The notes beneath the pieces are model-generated. The model had not been told where the DNA came from. It saw only the letters and a list, made by a program, of their open reading frames with translations, and did no database searches. A stretch of DNA of 8,171 nucleotides from an uncultured Alistipes sp. (lineage in GTDB: Bacteria > Bacteroidota > Bacteroidia > Bacteroidales > UBA932). How positions within the stretch are numbered: the first letter of the stretch is position 1; each line of letters starts with the position of its first letter. The DNA lies in assembly GCA_900544195.1 (NCBI GenBank), contig UQUJ01000090.1:1-8171 (forward strand), read 5' to 3'. Shown one piece after another: positions 1 through 7,087 of this stretch. The position numbers and the translations under genes are program-made.

Positions 1-130
1 CCACTTGTTCAACAGACAGGTCACTTGGAGAATAAAGGGCCGATAAGTCGGCTTTCGCAGAGGTTGATGTTAGGCATTGCCGTAAAAATGTTGTAATTTT
101 GCTTTTGTTAGGTGCTTTACACATCATCTA

Positions 131-160
131 TAACTTTATACTGTGGTAAGCATAAAGTTA
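131..160. repeat. Perfect 9-bp inverted repeat
   Basis: TAACTTTAT at 131-139 is the exact reverse complement of ATAAAGTTA at 152-160, with a 12-nt spacer. The arms are AT-rich and no T-run follows, so this is not an obvious terminator. It could be a protein-binding dyad or a leftover of a mobile element; nothing in the sequence decides between these. Confidence 0.55.
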
Positions 161-186
161 CGAAAATTTATGTAAATACCTAATAG

Positions 187-239
187 TCAATTAGTTAAAT
201 TGCGCTAAAACTACGGTTTTTTGATATTTAGCTAATTGA
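187..239. repeat. Long AT-rich inverted repeat with nested hairpin
   Basis: TCAATTAGTTAAAT at 187-200 pairs with ATTTAGCTAATTGA at 226-239: 13 Watson-Crick pairs plus one G-T pair over 14 positions. The 25-nt spacer holds a second hairpin, AAAAC (207-211) with GTTTT (216-220) around a TACG loop. The right arm runs into TTTTT, so weak terminator activity is possible, but the low GC of the stem makes this doubtful. A cruciform or regulatory dyad is equally possible. Confidence 0.55.
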
Positions 240-331
240 TTTTTCGCGTCTATACCAGGTTCCTTTGCTAACAGTACAAACTCCGTCTTTCAACTAAATT
301 GCGGAAGAACCACCTAAATCAGGAAAGTACA

Positions 332-481
332 CTGGTGTACCAAACCTCTATAATAAGGTCTTTGGTACACGAGAAGCCTCTCTGCGGTACCAAGTGCTTT
401 AAATAATGCCTTTGGTACGTATAACTGCCTTCTGGTGTACCAAACCTCTATAATAAGGTCTTTGGTACACCAGAGGGCTTT
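332..481. repeat. Three tandem 50-bp palindromic units, plus a degenerate fourth start
   Basis: Units start at 332, 382 and 432 with an exact 50-bp period. Each carries GTACCAA followed by its inverted copy TTGGTAC; these half-sites begin at 337, 362, 387, 412, 437 and 462, so they alternate in orientation every 25 bp. The first 39 bp of units 1 and 3 are identical, while unit 2 keeps the half-sites but differs between them. Unit 3 forms the longest hairpin, with 427-444 pairing to 461-478 apart from one G-T pair. A degraded fourth unit start, CTGGGGAACAAAC, follows at 482-494. The array ends about 70 bp before the ATPase gene. It is not a CRISPR: the palindromes fill the units and no unique spacers are present. 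Possible roles are a multi-site operator, a partition-like site, or a REP-like repeat. Confidence 0.85.
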
Positions 482-509
482 CTGGGGAACAAACTGAATT
501 TATTTTGTC

Positions 510-548
510 AAAATTATTCTACTAAAATAATTTTAGCAGAATAATTTT
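510..548. promoter_or_regulatory. 39-nt near-perfect palindrome, likely operator for the ATPase gene
   Basis: AAAATTATTCT at 510-520 is the exact reverse complement of AGAATAATTTT at 538-548. Inside lies a second perfect arm pair, CTAAAA (522-527) with TTTTAG (531-536), around TAA. Only A521/C537 is mismatched, so 17 of 18 positions pair. The palindrome ends four bases before the candidate -7 element and covers where a -33 element would lie. A dimeric repressor bound here would be expected to block transcription; that role is inferred from position and symmetry. Confidence 0.6.
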
Positions 549-551
549 TGT

Positions 552-559
552 TATATTTG
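552..559 (+). promoter_or_regulatory. Candidate Bacteroidetes -7 promoter element for the ATPase gene
   Basis: TATATTTG matches the TAnnTTTG -7 consensus exactly. No clear TTTG -33 element is found at the usual spacing; the nearest T-rich match is in the palindrome at 531-534. Transcription would start near 563-567. That would leave the ATG at 566 nearly leaderless and favours translation from the ATG at 578. Confidence 0.5.
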
Positions 560-577
560 CCGTAGATGGGATTAACT

Positions 578-1714
578 ATGGACAATTATATCAATCCGTT
601 CTTTGTCGCGGGAAGGATTCCTCCAGAATTTTTCTGTGATAGGGACACAGAAACCAAGCGGTTGACGGGCTGCATATTAAATGGGGAAAATGTCGTTCTG
701 ACCTCTCCGAGGAGGGTCGGGAAGACGGAGCTTATTTATCATTGCTTTGATGAAGAGAGGCTGAAAGACAAGTTTTTCGTGATATTCGTGGATATTCTTC
801 ACACCTCCAGTCTGAGGGAACTTATAATGGAGTTCGGAAATGGGGTTTTCAAGAAGGTCGCGAGGCATAGTGACAAACTTATGAAGTCTTTCGCTTCGAC
901 TCTAAGGTCGCTTCAAGGGAGTTTTGGATTTGATCCGGTGAGTGGAATGCCGACATTCAACGTCCGTCTGGGGGATATTACCGCTCCTGAATGTACCATC
1001 GAGGAGATATTCGAATATTTGGAGAAGGCGGACAGGCGCTGCATTGTTGTCATCGATGAACTCCAGCAGGTTGTGAAATACCGTGAGAAAGGTGTGGAGG
1101 CATTGCTGAGGGCGAATATTCAGCGCTCTTCCAACTCTAATTTTATCTTTTCCGGCAGTGAGAGGAGGATAATGGATCAGATGTTTCTGGACTCAAAGAG
1201 GCCGTTTTACCAGAGTGCGACCAATTTGAGTATGGATCCGATTGACAGGGGCGTTTATGCTCGGTTTGCGCAGGGTCTGTTCGCAAGGTATGGAAAGACA
1301 GTTACGGAAGAGGGAATCTACAAAGCGTACGATATGTTTGAGGGAATAACCGCCTACGTGCAGAGGATAATGCACGATGCGTTTGCGGAGACGGTTACAG
1401 GTGGAACCGCGGATGTTAATCTTGTGGACAATATGATAGACCGCTTTATCGAGGAGAGTTCCAGGCGCATCCGGGAGCAACTTTCGGTAATAACGGAGCA
1501 ACAGAAAGAATTGCTGTATGCAATTCATTCAGAGGGTATTGCTAAAGGGTTGACGGCTTCGGCGTTTGTGAAAAGACACAGACTGAAGTCCGCAAGCTCC
1601 GTCCAGTCCGCGACCAAACAGCTCCTTGAGATGGATCTTATTACAAAAGAGGGCAATGAATATACTCTCTCGGATCCATTGCTGAAACTTTGGCTTACAC
1701 GTGAAATCCAATAA
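578..1714 (+). CDS. Archaeal-type P-loop ATPase (PF01637-like) with C-terminal winged helix
   Basis: This 378-residue protein has the layout of the MJ-type/archaeal ATPases common in Bacteroidales. It opens with an NPF motif and CDR (residues 20-22). A Walker A of the PRRxGKT form follows, with K49 and T50 as the nucleotide-binding pair. Walker B is IVVIDE, ending in D160-E161. A sensor-1-like SGS sits at 192-194, followed by RPFY near 208-211. Residues 307-373 look like a winged helix, as in other members. No signal peptide or membrane segment is seen, so it is cytoplasmic. The biological role of this family in bacteria is poorly known. An ATG at 566 would add four residues; 578 is preferred because the -7 element lies just upstream of 566 and family members usually start right before NPF. 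The peptidase gene begins 12 bp after its stop. The base composition looks more AT-rich than in the peptidase gene, compatible with separate acquisition. The ATPase assignment is firm; any process is unknown. Confidence 0.88.
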   Translation: MDNYINPFFVAGRIPPEFFCDRDTETKRLTGCILNGENVVLTSPRRVGKTELIYHCFDEERLKDKFFVIFVDILHTSSLRELIMEFGNGVFKKVARHSDKLMKSFASTLRSLQGSFGFDPVSGMPTFNVRLGDITAPECTIEEIFEYLEKADRRCIVVIDELQQVVKYREKGVEALLRANIQRSSNSNFIFSGSERRIMDQMFLDSKRPFYQSATNLSMDPIDRGVYARFAQGLFARYGKTVTEEGIYKAYDMFEGITAYVQRIMHDAFAETVTGGTADVNLVDNMIDRFIEESSRRIREQLSVITEQQKELLYAIHSEGIAKGLTASAFVKRHRLKSASSVQSATKQLLEMDLITKEGNEYTLSDPLLKLWLTREIQ

Positions 1715-1726
1715 TTCATTAATATT

Positions 1727-4700
1727 ATGAAAAGAATGTTTTTGACCCTCCTTCTTGGAGGAATGACGCTTTCGGCGGTCGCTGGGCCTGCTGAAGTGAC
1801 CGACGAGGCGAGACTTCTGAGGTTCCCGGCAACCAACGGGACGGAAGTTGTGTTCTCTTACGCAGGCGACCTGTTCACGGCTCCGCTCAGCGGTGGCGAG
1901 GCACGCCGACTGACCTCCCACATCGGCTACGAGATGTTCGCGCACTACTCACCGGATGGCAAGACGATCGCCTTCACCGGTGAATATGACGGCAACCGTG
2001 AGGTTTACATCATCCCGGCAGGGGGAGGAGAGCCTGTCCGTCTGACCTACACGGCCACCAACGGACGTGACGACCTCGGTGACAGGATGGGACCTAACAA
2101 CATCGTAATGGGATGGACACCTGACGGAAAGAACATCATATTCAGAAACCGCACGGGCGATGGCTTTTCCGGCAAGCTTTGGACGGTTTCCGTGAACGGC
2201 GGGATGCCTCAGGAGATTCCGCTTCCGGAAGGAGGTTTCTGCTCCTATTCGCCTGACGGAAAGAAACTTGCTTACAACCGGGTGATGAGAGAGTTCAGGA
2301 CCTGGAAATATTACCGTGGCGGAATGGCCGACGAGATCTGGGTCTATGACGGCAGGAAGGTCGAGAAGATCACCGACAACCCGGCACAGGACATATTCCC
2401 GATGTGGGTAGGCGACGAGATCTATTTCGCGTCAGACCGCGACATGACGATGAACCTATTCGTTTACAACACGAAGACCAAGGCCACGGCCAAGGTGACA
2501 TCATTCGATGACTATGACGTGAAGTTCCCGAGCACGAACGGCAGACTCGTTGTGTTCGAGAAAGGAGGCTACCTCTATAAGCTGGATCCGGCCACAAAGG
2601 CGACCGAGCAGATCCACATCACCCTTGGCTCCGACCTTGTCTATGCCCGTGCCGAGAGGATGAATGTCGGCAAGAAAGGCCGCTCATCTTTCAGCCTTTC
2701 CCCTGACGGCAAGCGAATGGCCGTGACGGCTCGTGGAGAACTCTTCGACGTGCCTGTCGGAAAAGGCATCACGAGAAATATAACCAAGACCCCTGGCTCG
2801 AATGAGCGCAGTGCCGACTGGAGTCCGGACGGCAAGTACATCGCCTTCATAGGTGACGGAACAGGGGAGACCGAGGTCTACCTCTACGATGTCGCCGCCG
2901 GCGGAGAGCCTGTCCGGATCACCAAGGACAACGACACCTACATCCGTGACCTCCAATGGAGCCCGGACAGCAGGCACATCCTTTACACTGACCGCAAGAA
3001 CCGCATCGTCGAGGTGGATCCATTCGCCAAGACAGCGAGGACTGTCCTTCAATGCCCTGAACAGGAAATACGGGATGTTGAATATTCCCCTGACAGCAAG
3101 TGGCTTACCTACAGCCGCCCTGCCCCGAACAAAATGAGCGTGGTCTATGTCTATAACCTCGCTTCCGCCAAGGAATATCCTGTCACGGAGAAATGGTACG
3201 ATTCAAGCTCACCGACCTTCTCCACTGATGGCAAGTACTTGATATTCACTTCTGATAGGGACTTCCGTCCGATCTACAGCTGGATCGAGTGGAACTTCGC
3301 CTACACTGACAGGAGCGGGGTCTATATGACTATGCTTGCGGCCGGAACACCTTCTCCGCTGCTCCCGACAGACAGCGAGTCCGCCGTGGCTTCAGACGCT
3401 TCTGAATCAGAAGATGTTTCCGCACCGGCTGAGGCTGACAAGAAACCGGCCAAAGGCGGCAAGGCTTCCAAAGACCAGAAGGACGCTAAGGCTTCGGGCA
3501 AGAAATCCGTGGATGTGAAGATTGACGTGGACGGTCTTCTTGACAGAACCATCAAGCTCCCGGTCGGAGGTTCACAATCCTGTTTCAGCGACGGCAAGAA
3601 ACTGTGGTACAGGGACGGTCGTGGCACACAGGTGTTTGATTTCGAGACCGGCAAGTTCGAGCAGTGTTCCGAAGGAATGATCTTCTACCGTCCGGGCGAC
3701 AAGAAGGCTCTCTCGACCGCCAAAGGCAAGTGGACAGCCGTCAACTTCCCGTCCGCGAAAGTCGGCGGAGGCGAGGCAATCGACCTTGATAACATGTACA
3801 CAACCGTTGACTACGCTCAGGAGTGGCCACAGATCTTCGATGAGGTTTGGAGAGCCTTCCGCGACGGCTATTATCTTGAGAATATGCACGGACGCGACTG
3901 GAAAGCCGTCAAGGAAAAGTATGCCGCCCTTCTGCCTTATGTCAAGACTCGCCTCGATCTCAACTATGTGATAGGCGGGATGATCGGTGAGGTGGGCAGC
4001 GGCCATGCCTATGTGAATCCGGGCGATTATCCTAAGCCGGAGCGCATTCCGATGGGACTTCTTGGAGCCAAGGTGAGCAAGGGCAGGAACGGCTATTTCA
4101 GAATTGACCACATCTATTCGGGAGCCGTCTACAGGCCTGAGCTTCGTTCGCCGTTGACCGAGCCAGGAATGAATATTTCCGAGGGCGATTTCATCACAGC
4201 CATTGACGGACAGTCTCTTAAGGACGTTGACAACATCTACAGGCTCCTTGTCGGAAAAGCTGACAAACTTGTCGAACTGACCGTCAACAAGTCGGCCGCC
4301 GAGGGCGGGCGCAAGGTCGTTGTCAAGCCTATCGCCGATGAATATCCTCTTGAGCACTACGAGTGGGTGATGAGGAACATCCGCACCGTCGAGGAGAAAT
4401 CCGGCGGCAAGGTCGGCTACATCTACATTCCTGACATGGGGCCGGAGGGACTGAACGAGTTCGCACGCTGGTACTATCCTCAGCTCGACAAGGAGGCCCT
4501 CATCATCGACGACCGGGCCAACGGTGGCGGAAACATCTCTCCGATGGTCATCGAGAGGCTTCTCCGCAAGGTTTACAGGATGACGATGTACAGGAACTCC
4601 AACCAGAACGGAACCATTCCAGAAGGGACCCACACGGGCCCTAAGGTGCTGCTGATCAATAAATATTCAGCCTCGGACGGTGACCTCTTCCCGTGGAGCT

Positions 4701-5035
4701 TCAAGGCCAACAACCTCGGAACCGTGATCGGGACGAGAACCTGGGGCGGCATCGTGGGCATCAGCGGCTCACTGCCTTACATGGACGGAACCGACGTGCG
4801 CGTGCCGTTCTTCACGAACTACGACGCGGCGACGGGCCAGTGGATCGTCGAGAACCACGGTGTCGATCCGGACATCCTGCTGGACAATGACCCGGTCAAG
4901 GAATATGCCGGTGAGGATCAGCAGCTTGACAAGGCCATTGAGGTTGCCCTTCAGCAGATCAAGGACCGCAAGCCGCTTCCTAAGACCCCGGCTCCTCGCA
5001 CCTTCAAGGATCTCGGACTTCCGGAGATCAAATAG
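1727..5035 (+). CDS. Tricorn protease homologue, exported S41 serine peptidase
   Basis: This 1102-residue protein is close to the full length of archaeal tricorn, which trims peptides to short products. Residues 1-20 form a Sec signal peptide ending AVAG, so the enzyme should act in the periplasm. Two beta-propellers follow, marked by PD40-type SPDG-like motifs near residues 75, 131, 175, 325, 366, 412, 454 and 499. A Lys/Ala/Glu/Ser-rich linker spans about 549-593. A helical C1 domain (about 690-772) carries H760 in GSGHAYV. A PDZ domain covers about 773-870 and the S41 core follows, with DDRANGGG (928-935), nucleophile S983 in SASDGD, and E1042 in VENHGVDPD. These align with His746, Ser965 and Glu1023 of Thermoplasma tricorn; the Ser745 position is Gly759 here. 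The start is the first ATG after the ATPase stop and directly precedes the signal peptide. A shared transcript with the ATPase is possible, and a strong terminator closes the gene. Family assignment is firm; the substrate is unknown. Confidence 0.95.
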   Translation: MKRMFLTLLLGGMTLSAVAGPAEVTDEARLLRFPATNGTEVVFSYAGDLFTAPLSGGEARRLTSHIGYEMFAHYSPDGKTIAFTGEYDGNREVYIIPAGGGEPVRLTYTATNGRDDLGDRMGPNNIVMGWTPDGKNIIFRNRTGDGFSGKLWTVSVNGGMPQEIPLPEGGFCSYSPDGKKLAYNRVMREFRTWKYYRGGMADEIWVYDGRKVEKITDNPAQDIFPMWVGDEIYFASDRDMTMNLFVYNTKTKATAKVTSFDDYDVKFPSTNGRLVVFEKGGYLYKLDPATKATEQIHITLGSDLVYARAERMNVGKKGRSSFSLSPDGKRMAVTARGELFDVPVGKGITRNITKTPGSNERSADWSPDGKYIAFIGDGTGETEVYLYDVAAGGEPVRITKDNDTYIRDLQWSPDSRHILYTDRKNRIVEVDPFAKTARTVLQCPEQEIRDVEYSPDSKWLTYSRPAPNKMSVVYVYNLASAKEYPVTEKWYDSSSPTFSTDGKYLIFTSDRDFRPIYSWIEWNFAYTDRSGVYMTMLAAGTPSPLLPTDSESAVASDASESEDVSAPAEADKKPAKGGKASKDQKDAKASGKKSVDVKIDVDGLLDRTIKLPVGGSQSCFSDGKKLWYRDGRGTQVFDFETGKFEQCSEGMIFYRPGDKKALSTAKGKWTAVNFPSAKVGGGEAIDLDNMYTTVDYAQEWPQIFDEVWRAFRDGYYLENMHGRDWKAVKEKYAALLPYVKTRLDLNYVIGGMIGEVGSGHAYVNPGDYPKPERIPMGLLGAKVSKGRNGYFRIDHIYSGAVYRPELRSPLTEPGMNISEGDFITAIDGQSLKDVDNIYRLLVGKADKLVELTVNKSAAEGGRKVVVKPIADEYPLEHYEWVMRNIRTVEEKSGGKVGYIYIPDMGPEGLNEFARWYYPQLDKEALIIDDRANGGGNISPMVIERLLRKVYRMTMYRNSNQNGTIPEGTHTGPKVLLINKYSASDGDLFPWSFKANNLGTVIGTRTWGGIVGISGSLPYMDGTDVRVPFFTNYDAATGQWIVENHGVDPDILLDNDPVKEYAGEDQQLDKAIEVALQQIKDRKPLPKTPAPRTFKDLGLPEIK

Positions 5036-5057
5036 TTGGCATAATAGACTCTTTATG

Positions 5058-5101
5058 AACAGTTGGTACACTTCGACAAGCTCGGTGGCCAACTGTTTTT
5101 T
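5058..5101 (+). terminator. Intrinsic terminator of the tricorn peptidase gene
   Basis: AACAGTTGG at 5058-5066 pairs perfectly with CCAACTGTT at 5089-5097, and the right arm runs into a T-tract ending at 5101. A second stem forms inside the loop: CAC (5069-5071) with GTG (5085-5087), and CGA (5074-5076) with TCG (5082-5084). The hairpin starts 22 bp after the peptidase stop codon and isolates the downstream regulator from the peptidase transcript. Confidence 0.85.
5069..5090. repeat. Dispersed Bacteroidetes-type repeat core in the terminator loop
   Basis: The segment CACTTCGACAAGCTCGGTG closely resembles a short motif (TTCGACAAGCTCAGTG and variants) that I recall as frequent between genes in Bacteroidetes. 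Read on the minus strand it encodes TELVEV, a string seen in many spurious hypothetical proteins of this phylum. Here it forms the inner part of the terminator hairpin. The identification rests on memory of the motif, since only one copy is in the window. Confidence 0.5.
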
Positions 5102-5179
5102 GTTCCCTTACACTCGTGGTTGTCGGACTGCAACTGATGGTTGTAAAGCAATTACTGGATAAATTGATATTTTCGCAGC

Positions 5180-6853
5180 ATGAGACTATTCGGTATATTC
5201 AATACAATCATTGTGTTAGCGGCTGTCATGGCTGCGTTTTCTTCTTGTGCGGATGAGGGCGCTGATTGTGCGTTGGATGCCGCGGAAAGCGTCATTTGGA
5301 CCAGACCGGACAGCGCACTGTCCGAGATTGAGTCAATTGACACATTCTCATTGCAGACCAAGGCACGGAAAGCAAGATGTTCGTTGCTGCTTACCATGGC
5401 GTTGGACAGGAACAACATTGACACTGCGAGGATGAGTGTCCTCCGCCCTGCCTTGCGTTACTATGAACGGCATGGCACGGACGATGACAAGATGAAAGTG
5501 TCCTATTATCAGGCTGTCATCCAGATGAATGCTGGTGATTACCAGCAAGCCGTAGGGAGCCTTTTAAAGTCTAAGGAATACTCTTTGGGCTCAGACAACT
5601 TCTTGTTTCGTGGCTTGATTTCCTCTGCGCTTTCCGATGTGTACGCGAAGAATTTCAACTACAGTGAGAAAATCAAACATGCAAGGGATGCCTGTGGCTT
5701 CTTCCGTCACGCAAAAGACACCTTGCGTTACTGGAACACGCTTGGATGGTTGGCCGGCTATTATGCTGACAGTGGAGACTGGGCGAAATCAGACAGTCTT
5801 TATGCGGAGTTTCTGTCAATCCCTTGTCAGGATTCCCTGTCGATGGCACGTCATCTGTTGAACATGGCCAAGGTCCGCATGAGAAGGCCTGATGTTGATC
5901 CTCGGGATGGCGTCGAGATATTCAGAAAAGCAGTTGATGAATATAAGGGAAGACCTTCCTTGACTGATTATTGCGTCTATGCCTACGCTCTGGAAATGTC
6001 TGGTGAGCCTGAAGTGGCGGATGGCATATTCTCTCAGGTCGAGTCTTTGGGGCTGGATGCGAAACACATCGATGTCTGGCGGTATCGGGTGCTGAAACAT
6101 AGAGGTGGGCTCAAAGATGCTTTGAATATGCTTGAGCGATTGATTGGAGCCCAGGATTCGGTGATCATCTCAACATTGAACCAATCTGTGGTTCAGGCGC
6201 AAGCTGATTATTTTCAGGCAAAGTCAGAACTCACCGAAAAGAGCCGAAGACTTCAGATGTTGGCCAAATGGATCATTGTCTTGTTGGCGGTGATTGTTTT
6301 TCTGGGTCTGTCCGCCGCCTATTTATTCAGCAAGAGAAAATGGTTGAGACGCATGGGTGAGATGTCCGCGATAAATGACATTGTCTGTCGTAGCCTGGCC
6401 GAGGAGCAGGATGTCTCATCGGCCAAGGATGTGGCTTTGAGTAATTTGAGAAGAAAATACGTGCGGACTTTCAAGCGCCAGTACAGCCAGTTGAATGATT
6501 TGTGCGCCGAGTATTGGGAAGCCGTCGGCAGTGGCAGGGAGAAGGATCGGATCTACTTGAAAGTCAAAAGGATTGTCAGCGTGATCGATGGGTGTAACCA
6601 GCAGAAACTGGAACGGATGATCGACGAGAATCTGAATGGAATCATGAGAAAATTGCGTTCCGATCTGCCTGACGCGACTGACAATGATTTCCGTTTCATA
6701 GCTTTGAACATCCTTGGATTTGACGCCAAGACAATTGCGAGGGTGATGGGTTACGCGGTGCAGAGCGTCTATACAAAACGAGTAAGATTGCGTTCTTGGA
6801 TTTCTGGCTTGGATTCCGAGAACAAGGATTTTTATCTTGATTTTATAGGCTGA
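5180..6853 (+). CDS. Membrane-spanning TPR regulator with C-terminal HTH (DUF6377-like)
   Basis: This 557-residue protein has three parts. Residues 1-23 form a signal peptide with a lipobox-like AFSSC, so C23 may be acylated. Residues 24 to about 335 are helical and TPR-like (for example around AGDYQQAVGSLLKSKEY) and would lie in the periplasm. A charged coiled-coil-like helix leads to a transmembrane segment at about 364-383, followed by the positive cluster KRKWLRR, which places the C-terminal part in the cytoplasm. Residues about 503-540 form a LuxR-like HTH (ILGFDAKTIARVMGY and SVYTKRVRLR). This layout fits a one-component transmembrane regulator of the DUF6377-like type known in Bacteroidetes. 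ATG 5180 starts directly at the signal peptide. TATTTTCG at 5168-5175 resembles a -7 element but sits very close to the start and lacks a good -33 partner. Neighbours are the terminated peptidase gene upstream and a small secreted protein downstream. DNA targets and ligand are unknown. Confidence 0.82.
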   Translation: MRLFGIFNTIIVLAAVMAAFSSCADEGADCALDAAESVIWTRPDSALSEIESIDTFSLQTKARKARCSLLLTMALDRNNIDTARMSVLRPALRYYERHGTDDDKMKVSYYQAVIQMNAGDYQQAVGSLLKSKEYSLGSDNFLFRGLISSALSDVYAKNFNYSEKIKHARDACGFFRHAKDTLRYWNTLGWLAGYYADSGDWAKSDSLYAEFLSIPCQDSLSMARHLLNMAKVRMRRPDVDPRDGVEIFRKAVDEYKGRPSLTDYCVYAYALEMSGEPEVADGIFSQVESLGLDAKHIDVWRYRVLKHRGGLKDALNMLERLIGAQDSVIISTLNQSVVQAQADYFQAKSELTEKSRRLQMLAKWIIVLLAVIVFLGLSAAYLFSKRKWLRRMGEMSAINDIVCRSLAEEQDVSSAKDVALSNLRRKYVRTFKRQYSQLNDLCAEYWEAVGSGREKDRIYLKVKRIVSVIDGCNQQKLERMIDENLNGIMRKLRSDLPDATDNDFRFIALNILGFDAKTIARVMGYAVQSVYTKRVRLRSWISGLDSENKDFYLDFIG

Positions 6854-6891
6854 TTGACGCAATCTTTTGATGGTCAATGCGTTGAATTTTT
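6854..6891 (+). terminator. Probable intrinsic terminator of the regulator gene
   Basis: Right after the TGA stop, TTGACGCA (6854-6861) pairs with TGCGTTGA (6878-6885), including two G-T pairs, and TTTTT follows at 6887-6891. An alternative stem, ATTGAC (6853-6858) with GTCAAT (6873-6878), competes with it. The structure is weaker than the peptidase terminator, so some read-through toward the secreted-protein gene is possible. Confidence 0.5.
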
Positions 6892-7027
6892 AGCAGAAGG
6901 AATCATCTTCCGTAATTGCTTGAAACAGAGTGGATTGGAAGGTGCTGTTTAGAACCAGGATTTTAACGCCTTGGTAATCGCTTGATATTCAGTCTTGTGC
7001 GGCTTGGCGCTGTTAATACTTATTTCC

Positions 7028-7058
7028 ATTGTGGTTACTTTCTTTCTTACGAACTTTG
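7028..7058 (+). promoter_or_regulatory. Candidate promoter for the DUF3244-like gene
   Basis: ATTG at 7028-7031 and GAACTTTG at 7051-7058 are separated by 19 bp. They match the Bacteroidetes -33 (TTTG) and -7 (TAnnTTTG) elements with one mismatch each. Transcription would start near 7065, giving a leader of about 20-25 nt before the ATG at 7088. The match supports independent transcription of the small gene and the choice of the ATG over the upstream TTG at 6995. Confidence 0.5.
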
Positions 7059-7087
7059 CAAGCGAAACATTTAAAGAACCAATTACG

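Larger units (their letters stand above)
1..331. other. Intergenic region without a convincing gene, rich in inverted repeats
   Basis: No reading frame here has both a plausible start and convincing composition. One plus-strand frame is open from the left edge to a TAA at 94-96, but 31 codons without a stop is weak evidence and it lacks a visible start. A short GC-rich hairpin (GCCGA at 39-43 with TCGGC at 48-52, TAAG loop) is followed by only TTT, so it is a poor terminator. TAATTTTG at 94-101 fits the Bacteroidetes -7 element TAnnTTTG, but no well-spaced -33 element or downstream gene supports it. The rest is AT-rich and holds the two stem-loops listed separately. Confidence 0.6.

Noticed and set aside
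1..96. Plus-strand open frame from the window edge, possible 3' end of an upstream gene
   Set aside because: Thirty-one codons without a stop happen often by chance. The translation is not recognised, and the frame ends inside a promoter-like sequence.
196..313. Similar segments around TAAATTGCG at 196-214 and 295-313
   Set aside because: Only about 14 of 19 bases match in AT-rich sequence, which is not enough to call a repeat.
332..481. CRISPR array
   Set aside because: There are no unique spacers, the units are palindromic through most of their length, and no cas gene is nearby.
566..577. ATG at 566 as start of the ATPase
   Set aside because: It would be almost leaderless given the -7 element at 552-559, and family members usually begin just before the NPF motif. 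It remains possible and changes only four residues.
1689..1719. Promoter for the tricorn gene within the end of the ATPase gene (TTTG, 19 bp, TAATTCAT)
   Set aside because: The -7 half matches the consensus only in TA and one T, and it overlaps the ATPase stop codon.
3572..4633. Long open frame on the minus strand inside the tricorn gene (353 codons)
   Set aside because: It lies wholly antisense to a gene with strong domain evidence, and its translation shows no recognisable motif. GC-rich codon usage on the plus strand commonly leaves such open antisense frames.
4769..5092. Minus-strand frame starting MATELVEV
   Set aside because: It starts in the terminator repeat and continues antisense to the peptidase C-terminus. 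The TELVEV string is typical of spurious predictions over this repeat.
6995..7087. TTG start extending the DUF3244-like protein by 31 residues
   Set aside because: The extension precedes a complete signal peptide beginning at ATG 7088, and the promoter-like elements fall inside it.
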